Assembly: GCA_045656145.1 (NCBI GenBank)
Contig: JAZOQP010000050.1
Span: 1 to 9,029 of the forward strand
Reading direction: 5' to 3'
DNA length: 9,029 bases
Source: SIG565 sp045656145
Lineage (GTDB): Bacteria > Bacillota > Clostridia > Oscillospirales > Acutalibacteraceae
In this document: positions 1-4,933 of the stretch, one piece after another
Layout: every line of letters starts with the position of its first letter
Position numbering within the stretch: position 1 is the stretch's first letter
Notes under the pieces: model-generated
Seen by the model: the letters and a program-made list of their open reading frames with translations, nothing else
What the model was told of the DNA's origin: nothing
Database searches by the model: none
Made by a program: the position numbers and the translations under genes

Positions 1-49
1 TGTTACCGCCGTGAAAGGGCGGTGTCTTAGGCCTCTTGACCACCGGGCC
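1..49 (-). tRNA. tRNA-Glu (anticodon UUC), 3' end cut by window edge
   Basis: Read on the minus strand, the gene starts GGCCCGG at position 49 and runs through a D arm into an anticodon stem CCGCC/GGCGG. The loop is CTTTCAC, giving anticodon UUC at 13-15, which decodes glutamate codons. The anticodon arm and the following GTAACA are those of bacterial tRNA-Glu. The variable region end, T arm, 3' acceptor strand and CCA lie outside the window. It follows tRNA-Met after only 5 bases (50-54), so the two are almost certainly processed from one transcript. Confidence 0.93.
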
Positions 50-54
50 ATATG

Positions 55-131
55 TGGTGGCTGTAATTGGACTTGAACCAATGACACTCCGGGTATGAAC
101 CGAATGCTCTAGCCAACTGAGCTATACAGCC
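55..131 (-). tRNA. tRNA-Met (anticodon CAU), elongator type, CCA encoded
   Basis: A complete 77-base cloverleaf on the minus strand. The acceptor stem GGCTGTA (131-125) pairs fully with TACAGCC (65-59), followed by A and an encoded CCA (57-55). The D arm GCTC/GAGC, anticodon arm with loop TTCATAC, and T stem ATTGG/CCAAT are all present. The paired first base (G1-C72) argues against initiator tRNA-fMet, which has a mismatch there. The loop TTCATAC matches the Bacillus elongator tRNA-Met rather than the CTCATAA loop of the lysidine-modified tRNA-Ile(CAU). Assignment as elongator Met is therefore likely but rests on remembered family patterns. Confidence 0.93.
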
Positions 132-150
132 ACATACGCGACACTAAAAT

Positions 151-179
151 ATTATAAACAGTAAACCTTATTTTGTCAA
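151..179 (-). promoter_or_regulatory. Consensus sigma-A promoter of the tRNA-Met/tRNA-Glu operon
   Basis: On the minus strand, TTGACA (179-174) and TATAAT (156-151) are separated by exactly 17 bases, a perfect match to the vegetative consensus. Transcription should begin near 144, about 13 bases before the mature 5' end of tRNA-Met. The -35 box lies only 24 bases beyond the rsmA stop codon. No convincing terminator lies between them, so read-through from rsmA into the tRNAs is possible. Confidence 0.9.
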
Positions 180-203
180 CACTTTTTTTATGTTCTTGCC
201 AAA

Positions 204-1049
204 TTATTTTAATTTATTCGCGATTTGCGCTAAATTTTCCATGCTTATTTGTTCGCTTCTTACCGTCTCTTCAAGGCTTAGTTCGCTTAATATATCCCTT
301 AACACCTGTTTTTCGATATGAAGCGAGTTTGAAACGGTGTTTAAAAAGGTTTTTCTTCTTTGTGCAAAGCATGCTTTTATGAATTTGAAGAAAAACTCTT
401 CATCATTTAATATAACGGGTGGCTCTTTTCTTACATTTAGCTTTATAACGGCCGAATCAACCTTGGGAGCGGGCATAAAGCTTTCCCTTGGAACGCCAAA
501 AAGGATTTCGGCTTCGGAATAGTAATCAACTGCAACGGTCAAAGCTCCGGCTTCCCTTGAACCAACCTTGGCGCAAATTCTGTCAGCCGCTTCCTTTTGC
601 ACCATAACTGTTATGTTATCAATAGGCAATCTTGCTTCTAAAAGCATAGTGATAATAGGAGAAGTGATATAATAAGGGAGGTTTGCGCAAACGGCTATTT
701 TTTTAAAGCCGGCAAATTTTTCTTCAAAAAGCTTTCCTAAATCCATCTTCATGGCATCGCCGAAAATGATTTCAACGTTATCAATACCAAAAAGGGTTTT
801 TGGCAAAACGTTTTGAAGGCTTTTATCAAGCTCTATAGCCACAACCTTACCTGCAACGGCGCAAAGCTCCTTGGTTAAAACACCAATACCGGGGCCGATT
901 TCAAGAACCGCAGTTTCTTTATCGGCTGCAGCTTCTGCCATTTTAGGGCAAACGGAGGGGTCTATTAAAAAGTTTTGGCCAAGACTTTTCTTAAAATTAA
1001 AGCCCTCGCCCATAAATTTTTTAATTGTATTAATATCAGCAAGATTCAT
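204..1049 (-). CDS. rsmA: 16S rRNA (adenine(1518)-N6/adenine(1519)-N6)-dimethyltransferase RsmA (KsgA)
   Basis: RsmA uses S-adenosylmethionine to dimethylate two adjacent adenines in the 3'-terminal hairpin of 16S rRNA during late 30S assembly. The 281-residue product has the usual family length. Visible motifs in order are LGQNFL (23-28), the SAM-binding EIGPGIG (50-56), the acidic ribose-binding residue in AIELD (E73), GDAMK (97-101), the catalytic NLPY (123-126), PAPKVDSAV (193-201) and FAQRRKT (228-234), followed by the small C-terminal helical domain. I start at the ATG at 1049, not at the in-frame GTG at 1058, because that GTG lies inside the Shine-Dalgarno AGGTGA (1060-1055), five bases from the ATG. 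The gene is divergent from the unknown gene at 1167. Loss of KsgA classically gives kasugamycin resistance. Nothing looks broken. Confidence 0.96.
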   Translation of the reverse strand: MNLADINTIKKFMGEGFNFKKSLGQNFLIDPSVCPKMAEAAADKETAVLEIGPGIGVLTKELCAVAGKVVAIELDKSLQNVLPKTLFGIDNVEIIFGDAMKMDLGKLFEEKFAGFKKIAVCANLPYYITSPIITMLLEARLPIDNITVMVQKEAADRICAKVGSREAGALTVAVDYYSEAEILFGVPRESFMPAPKVDSAVIKLNVRKEPPVILNDEEFFFKFIKACFAQRRKTFLNTVSNSLHIEKQVLRDILSELSLEETVRSEQISMENLAQIANKLK

Positions 1050-1068
1050 ATTTATCACCTACAAATAC

Positions 1069-1097
1069 ATTATATATTAGTTTTTTCATTCTTGCAA
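1069..1097 (-). promoter_or_regulatory. rsmA promoter
   Basis: On the minus strand, TTGCAA (1097-1092) and TATAAT (1074-1069) have a 17-base spacer. Predicted initiation near 1062 would leave a leader of only about a dozen bases before the ATG at 1049, barely enough to include the AGGTGA ribosome binding site. The promoter is back to back with that of the gene at 1167, and the two core promoters are separated by only about 10 bases. Confidence 0.7.
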
Positions 1098-1107
1098 TAA
1101 ATTTTAG

Positions 1108-1136
1108 ATGACAAATGGGAAATTATAGTGTATAAT
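1108..1136 (+). promoter_or_regulatory. Promoter of the 245-residue unknown gene
   Basis: ATGACA (1108-1113, five of six to TTGACA) and TATAAT (1131-1136) are separated by 17 bases. Initiation is expected near 1143, giving a leader of about 24 bases before the ATG at 1167. Confidence 0.7.
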
Positions 1137-1166
1137 AGTGATAATGATTTTTTGGAGTGAAGAAAA

Positions 1167-1904
1167 ATGGATAAAAAATACTTTGATGCGATAATTTCCG
1201 AGATGCAGGTTTTGCTTGATGGTCAAAAGTTCGTTTTAGATGGCGAAGTTTATAAAAACGAGCAAAAGGCAGTAAAAATAGAATATAATGAAGCCGCAAA
1301 ACAGTTTGTTTTGCTTTTGGCCGATATTGAAAATGGGGAAATGGGCGAGTTTTATGCTGCTTCCTCATGGCTTTTTGATGAATCCCAAAACGAGCGCGAT
1401 GCTTTAGCGGTTGGCGTTGATTTCGCCGATACATTAAGAGGTAATTTAGGTGTTAAAAAGGAGAAAGCTTCGGTATCGGTTGACCTTCCTGTTGCCGAGA
1501 AGGGCGATACCGCAACAATTTCTGCTTTAACCCAAAAACTTCTCGCTATTTTCCCGCAGTTTAAGGAAACTTATAAAGAAAGCGTTGCTGAGTATAGCAA
1601 GTTCTTGTATCTTGATTTTTATGTTGAGAATTTTGTGCCGGCTATTAAAAATTTAATCGAAACAGGCACCAAAAAGCAGAACAAAAAGCTTTTCGATATG
1701 CTAAGCGATATGTATAACACAGGCAAAGGGGACACAACCGATATTGTTGTGGCGTTAGTTTCGGCTGCTATATATAATAATGAAAACGGCAAGGCCGCAT
1801 TCGATGATTTCGCAGGCGAAAACAAGCATATGCAAACTGCGGTTAAGGAGTTTTTAAAGACTCTTGAGAAGAACAAAAAATTAAAAGAAATTTTAATAAA
1901 ATAA
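1167..1904 (+). CDS. Conserved-looking hypothetical protein, 245 residues, soluble
   Basis: I do not recognise a named family. The ATG at 1167 has a ribosome binding site GGAG (1154-1157) nine bases upstream, a good promoter, and a terminator directly after the stop, so this is a well-formed single-gene transcription unit. The acidic product has no signal peptide or membrane segment, so it is probably cytoplasmic. Residues 1-95 look like an alpha/beta domain: a helix, then alternating strands around residues 20-55 (KFVLDGEVY, KAVKIEY, QFVLLLADIE), then a WLFDES segment. Residues 96-118 look like a linker. Residues 118-245 are mostly helical, ending in a Lys-rich helix. Its only divergent neighbour is rsmA, which gives little functional hint. 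Coding is supported by codon use, length and flanking signals, not by homology. Confidence 0.85.
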   Translation: MDKKYFDAIISEMQVLLDGQKFVLDGEVYKNEQKAVKIEYNEAAKQFVLLLADIENGEMGEFYAASSWLFDESQNERDALAVGVDFADTLRGNLGVKKEKASVSVDLPVAEKGDTATISALTQKLLAIFPQFKETYKESVAEYSKFLYLDFYVENFVPAIKNLIETGTKKQNKKLFDMLSDMYNTGKGDTTDIVVALVSAAIYNNENGKAAFDDFAGENKHMQTAVKEFLKTLEKNKKLKEILIK

Positions 1905-1906
1905 TA

Positions 1907-1935
1907 AAAAAGGATGGTTTTAAACCATCCTTTTT
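1907..1935. terminator. Bidirectional intrinsic terminator between the 245-residue gene and the feo operon
   Basis: Arms at 1907-1920 and 1922-1935 form a GGATGG/CCATCC core flanked by A/T pairs, with an A run before and a T run after. It starts two bases after the plus-strand stop at 1904. Read on the minus strand it follows the stop of the 47-residue gene (1937) and again ends in a T-rich tract, so it can end both converging transcripts. Confidence 0.9.
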
Positions 1936-1936
1936 A

Positions 1937-2080
1937 TTATTTAGCATTGCAATTTTTATTGCATTGTTTCGCATAGGGGCAACCAATGCACTTTTCGCCC
2001 TTTTTCTTAGCGTTAACAAGAAAGCAAACAACACCTATTACCAAAGCGAGTAAAATTAAAACAATAATTAAATTTTCCAT
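1937..2080 (-). CDS. FeoB-associated Cys-rich membrane protein, 47 residues
   Basis: This small gene encodes MENLIIVLILLALVIG, a single N-terminal membrane helix (about residues 3-23), followed by a Lys-rich stretch and a short Cys-rich tail. Cysteines are at 31, 34, 40 and 44 (C-x2-C-x5-C-x3-C), plus C19 inside the helix. This architecture directly after feoB matches the FeoB-associated Cys-rich membrane protein family (PF12669, from memory), found beside feoB in many Firmicutes. The role is not established; an iron-binding or redox accessory to FeoB at the membrane is an inference. The ATG at 2080 overlaps the feoB stop by 13 bases (2068-2080) in another frame, with AGAGG five bases upstream inside feoB, so translation is probably coupled. 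It is the last gene of the operon, before the terminator at 1907-1935. Confidence 0.88.
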   Translation of the reverse strand: MENLIIVLILLALVIGVVCFLVNAKKKGEKCIGCPYAKQCNKNCNAK

Positions 2081-4080
2081 AACGCCCTCTTTTTGAATTT
2101 GATTTTAAGCACTGCCGCAAAAATCATTATAAGAACTATAATTAATAGCCCTCCGATAGCGGCTTTAATATTAAGCGGGTCTCCCGAAATAAGAGTTCCC
2201 ACGGTGTAAACGAGGTAGGAAACGGTATAACTAACGCCGAGCTGCAACGCAATTCCGCCGAAGAGCCATTTTGCGCTTTTCATTTCACTGTTCATAGCGC
2301 CGATGGCGGCAAAACAGGGGGGAGAAAAAAGGTTAAAAAGAAGGTACGAAAGTGCGGCAATTTTAGAAATGGCCAAAACACCCGCAACCTCGGCTCCGGC
2401 TCCCTCCATTAATGCCAACTCCTCGGTATCTATGAGGTTTTCAAGTCCCAAAAAGCAAACGGCCAAGGTGCCCACCACATTTTCCTTTGCTATAAATCCC
2501 GTTATGGTGGCAGCGGCTAACTGCCAGGAAAGAACACCGACGATGGGGAAAAGAATATAGGCAAAAGGTGAGGCTATTGAGGCCAAAATTGAAGAATTGG
2601 CGGTTTCGGCCACCTTAAAAGAGAATGTAAAGGTTTGCATTAACTGAACCGCCATATTGCAAAGCAATATAATGGTGGCGGCCTTCACAATATAAGCCCA
2701 ACCGCGAGAGCACATAGATAGAAATGCGCCCCATAAAGAAGGTGCTTTGTATTCAGGAAGTTCTATTATAAAAAAAGATTTTCTGGCTCGGTAGCCAGTA
2801 ATAAAATTGATAATGAGTGCGCCAAGGAAAATAAGCAAAATTCCTGCAAAATACATAAGTGCGCTAACCCACCAAGCGTTTTCAAAAAATGCGCCTGCAA
2901 AAAGAGCAATAACGGGAATTTTTGCACCGCAAGGCATAAAGGGGGCAAGCATTGCGGTGGCTCTTCGTTCGTGCTCATCTTTGATTGTACGGCTAGCCAT
3001 AATTCCGGGCACGGCACAGCCTATAGTTATGACAAACGGAATTACCGATTTCCCCGAAAGACCAACCCTTTTAAAAATCGGGTCAAGCAAGGCGGCGGCG
3101 CGGGACATATATCCGCAGTCTTCCAAGAGGGCTATAAGGAAATACATAATCATAACAAGCGGTAAAAATCCAACAACAGCCACAACGCCCCCTATAACCC
3201 CATCAATAAGAATTGCCGAAATTAGAGGGTTTGCATTTTGAAAAGAATCTGCTATAAAGGTCTGAAAACTTTCTAAAAGCGGAACAAGACCGGGAATAAA
3301 GGTGTTGCCAATTTCCACGCCCTCGGCTATCCAGGCACCCAGGGTGCTTTGGGAGATATAAAAAAGGAGAAACATAACGGCGGCAAAAATCGGAATGCCT
3401 ACCCATTTGTTTAAAAGAATATCATCAATTTTATCGCCGAAATTTCTTGTTCTATTTAAAAATTTACGCTTTTCGGCGAGCGAAACAATTTCATTAACAA
3501 ATTCAAAGCGTTTGCGGTCGGCAAGCTCCGCGGTTTCTTTGTTTTTAAGGGCAAAACTATCCTGTATGTAGGGAGCGGTCGGCGTTTTGCCAACCTGCTT
3601 TACCGCCGCATCAATAAGGGCTTTTAAGCCCGAAGCAGATGTGGAAACGGTTTGAATAACGGGGCAACCCAGGGCAGAAGAAAGAATCTCTGTATTAATT
3701 TGGTTTCCTTTCTTTTTTGAGAGGTCGCTTTTGTTAAGCGCAATAATAGTGGGTATTCCAAGCTCTAAAATTTGGGTTGTGAAGAAAAGACTCCGGCTTA
3801 AATTATCTGCATCAACGATGTTTATGATAACATCGGGCTTTTCATTTTTAATATAAGAACTGGTTACCGTTTCTTCGCTCGTAAATGGGGACATTGAATA
3901 GGCGCCCGGCAGGTCGACCGCAGTAATGAGCGTTTTCGGGCTAAAATTCTTTTTAATAAATCCCTCTTTTTTATCAACCGTAACCCCTGCCCAGTTGCCG
4001 ACCCTTTCGTTTTTGCCGGTAAGGGCATTAAACATTGTGGTTTTACCTGAGTTCGGGTTACCTGTTAAAGCAATTCGCAT
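2068..4080 (-). CDS. feoB: Ferrous iron transport protein B (FeoB), GTPase-permease
   Basis: FeoB imports Fe(II) across the cytoplasmic membrane and carries a G-protein-like GTPase domain. The 670-residue product shows G1 GNPNSGKTT (7-15), switch-I T34 in AGVTV, G3 DLPG (56-59), G4 NKSD (116-119) and a G5-like SAS (148-150). A helical spacer follows to about residue 222, and then the membrane domain. Family motifs in the permease are GFLPLVMIMYFLIALLEDCG (304-323), GCAVPG (354-359), FMPCGAKIPV (381-390), AKENVVGTL (531-539) and SPPCFAAIGAM (586-596). The last helix is about 641-660 with a basic tail. It lies 9 bases after feoA, and its ribosome binding site AGGAAA overlaps the feoA stop. It is intact and normal for the shorter Firmicute FeoB type, with no fused FeoA or FeoC domain. 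Confidence 0.98.
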   Translation of the reverse strand: MRIALTGNPNSGKTTMFNALTGKNERVGNWAGVTVDKKEGFIKKNFSPKTLITAVDLPGAYSMSPFTSEETVTSSYIKNEKPDVIINIVDADNLSRSLFFTTQILELGIPTIIALNKSDLSKKKGNQINTEILSSALGCPVIQTVSTSASGLKALIDAAVKQVGKTPTAPYIQDSFALKNKETAELADRKRFEFVNEIVSLAEKRKFLNRTRNFGDKIDDILLNKWVGIPIFAAVMFLLFYISQSTLGAWIAEGVEIGNTFIPGLVPLLESFQTFIADSFQNANPLISAILIDGVIGGVVAVVGFLPLVMIMYFLIALLEDCGYMSRAAALLDPIFKRVGLSGKSVIPFVITIGCAVPGIMASRTIKDEHERRATAMLAPFMPCGAKIPVIALFAGAFFENAWWVSALMYFAGILLIFLGALIINFITGYRARKSFFIIELPEYKAPSLWGAFLSMCSRGWAYIVKAATIILLCNMAVQLMQTFTFSFKVAETANSSILASIASPFAYILFPIVGVLSWQLAAATITGFIAKENVVGTLAVCFLGLENLIDTEELALMEGAGAEVAGVLAISKIAALSYLLFNLFSPPCFAAIGAMNSEMKSAKWLFGGIALQLGVSYTVSYLVYTVGTLISGDPLNIKAAIGGLLIIVLIMIFAAVLKIKFKKRALWKI

Positions 4081-4089
4081 ATAAATTTC

Positions 4090-4311
4090 CTACCTTTTTA
4101 AAACTGTAATGGCTAAAGCTAAAGGATTATCAATGCTGTAGCGGCCTTCCTTTATGGATATGGTGCATCCGCTCTTCCTTTTTGAAATAACGGTTATGCT
4201 TTCTCCGCTATAACACCCAAGCGAAAAAAGGAAAGCGTTTAGCTCTGCATCATTTGTATTAATTTCTTTAATGATATATTCTTTGCCTTCTTCGGCTTCT
4301 CTTAAATTCAA
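4090..4311 (-). CDS. feoA: Ferrous iron transport protein A (FeoA), SH3-like
   Basis: FeoA is a small cytoplasmic SH3-fold protein needed for FeoB-dependent Fe(II) uptake, probably by acting on the FeoB cytosolic domain. The 73-residue product fits the family. An N-terminal EGKEYIIKEI strand pair is followed by a LFSLGCYSGESITVISKR segment (the typical L-x-LG-x-x-x-G-x-x-I-x-V pattern, about residues 28-45) and ends ALAITVLKR, where the family usually has A..I.V. No ATG or GTG is available in frame nearby. I use TTG at 4311, preceded by a GGTGG-type ribosome binding site. A weak start is consistent with modest FeoA expression, but this is inferred. It is first in the feoA-feoB-Cys-rich operon and sits just downstream of two DtxR-type palindromes. 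Confidence 0.92.
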   Translation of the reverse strand: MNLREAEEGKEYIIKEINTNDAELNAFLFSLGCYSGESITVISKRKSGCTISIKEGRYSIDNPLALAITVLKR

Positions 4312-4333
4312 AATAACACCACCGCTTAACCCT

Positions 4334-4353
4334 GAGTTAGCCGTTGCTAACTC
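4334..4353. promoter_or_regulatory. DtxR-type operator palindrome 1 (leader of feoA)
   Basis: Perfect 8-base arms GAGTTAGC (4334-4341) and GCTAACTC (4346-4353) flank a CGTT centre. The half-site resembles the GTTAG/CTAAC halves of the DtxR/IdeR iron-box consensus. It lies about 34-53 bases downstream of the predicted feoA start of transcription and 22 bases upstream of the TTG codon. The nearby DtxR-family gene makes it a likely regulator target. Confidence 0.78.
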
Positions 4354-4368
4354 TAGGACATAAAATAT

Positions 4369-4386
4369 AGTTAGCCATTGCTAACT
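4369..4386. promoter_or_regulatory. DtxR-type operator palindrome 2 (at feoA transcription start)
   Basis: Perfect 7-base arms AGTTAGC (4369-4375) and GCTAACT (4380-4386) flank a CATT centre. It is nearly identical to palindrome 1, with centres 34 bases apart. It begins just downstream of the feoA -10 box (4394-4399) and covers the predicted transcription start, an ideal repressor position. Confidence 0.82.
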
Positions 4387-4393
4387 CAATTAT

Positions 4394-4421
4394 ATTATAC
4401 GCAGTTTCCTTAATTTGTCAA
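4394..4421 (-). promoter_or_regulatory. feoA-feoB operon promoter
   Basis: On the minus strand, TTGACA (4421-4416) and TATAAT (4399-4394) are both consensus, with a 16-base spacer. A second overlapping TATAAT follows five bases later. Initiation is expected near 4387, directly at operator palindrome 2. A consensus promoter held down by a metal-dependent repressor fits an iron-uptake operon that is derepressed under limitation. Confidence 0.85.
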
Positions 4422-4460
4422 GAAAAAACTAAGAAAAATTATCTATAGAACAGCAAATAA

Positions 4461-4489
4461 TTGATTTTTATTGATTTTTATGATATTCT
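4461..4489 (+). promoter_or_regulatory. Promoter of the DtxR-family gene, extended -10
   Basis: TTGATT (4461-4466) and TATTCT (4484-4489) are 17 bases apart, with TGA immediately before the -10 giving an extended -10 element. The -35 overlaps a perfect 10-base tandem repeat, TTGATTTTTA twice (4461-4480). No copy of the GTTAGC palindrome lies within it, so autoregulation is not evident. Confidence 0.6.
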
Positions 4490-4519
4490 AATAAAAGAAT
4501 AAAAAATGGAGAGGTTTTT

Positions 4520-4885
4520 ATGGCACTGAAACCATCGGGCGAAATGTATCTCGAAACAATATATGTGTTAAGCAAGGCAAAAAATTCGGTACATTCTATT
4601 GATATTGCCGAATATATGAATTATTCGAAGCCGAGTGTTAGCAGAGCGGTAGGAAAACTAAAGGAAGAAAACTATATTCTTATTGATAAAGATGGCGCAA
4701 TAACCCTAACTAAAGAGGGGGAGGCGTTGGCACAAAAAATTTATGAGCGCCATACCGTTTTAAGTGAGGTTCTCATAAGGCTTGGCGTTGATGAAGCAAC
4801 TGCTTTAGAAGACGCTTGTAAAATAGAGCATGTTATTAGCGATAAATCGTTTGCGGTTTTAAAAAAACATATTGATAGCAAATAA
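4520..4885 (+). CDS. DtxR/IdeR-family metal-dependent transcriptional repressor, short form
   Basis: A DNA-binding repressor expected to sense Fe(II) (or Mn(II)) and shut down feoAB. The 121 residues comprise a winged helix-turn-helix (about 1-65, recognition helix near SKPSVSRAVGKLK, 36-48) and a dimerisation/metal domain (70-121). They lack the SH3-like domain of the 226-residue DtxR. Aligning by eye, M9, C100, E103 and H104 match the DtxR primary-site ligands M10, C102, E105 and H106. MntR has Asp at the M9 position, which favours iron over manganese. Of the DtxR ancillary ligands, H79 is kept (H78), but H98 and E83 fall on L96 and S82. The ATG at 4520 has GGAGAGG five bases upstream. The gene is divergent from feoA and faces two palindromes there. 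Confidence 0.93.
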   Translation: MALKPSGEMYLETIYVLSKAKNSVHSIDIAEYMNYSKPSVSRAVGKLKEENYILIDKDGAITLTKEGEALAQKIYERHTVLSEVLIRLGVDEATALEDACKIEHVISDKSFAVLKKHIDSK

Positions 4886-4887
4886 AA

Positions 4888-4917
4888 AAGAACCCAATTC
4901 TTCGGAATTGGGTTCTT
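4888..4917. terminator. UUCG-capped intrinsic terminator shared by the DtxR-family gene and gdhA
   Basis: A perfect 13-base-pair stem (4888-4900 with 4905-4917) is closed by a C(UUCG)G tetraloop, an exceptionally stable RNA hairpin. Read on the minus strand it follows gdhA and ends in a run of T residues, a textbook terminator. On the plus strand the tail is only TTAAATTT, so it should work less well for the DtxR-family transcript, three bases after its stop. Confidence 0.93.
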
Positions 4918-4933
4918 AAATTTAGTGGAACTA

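Noticed and set aside
1..180. Integration site (att) or mobile element linked to the tRNA genes
   Set aside because: The tRNAs are intact or cut only by the window edge. No integrase gene, direct repeat of a tRNA end or change in composition is visible.
1050..1058. GTG at 1058 as rsmA start
   Set aside because: The GTG is part of the AGGTGA ribosome binding site. The ATG at 1049 is correctly spaced.
1123..1434. Minus-strand open frame of 103 codons opposite the 245-residue gene
   Set aside because: The His/Arg/Phe-rich product lacks start signals and is the shadow of the plus-strand gene, which has a promoter and terminator.
2807..3241. Plus-strand open frame of 144 codons opposite feoB
   Set aside because: It lies inside feoB on the other strand, has no start signals, and its sequence mirrors conserved FeoB membrane segments.
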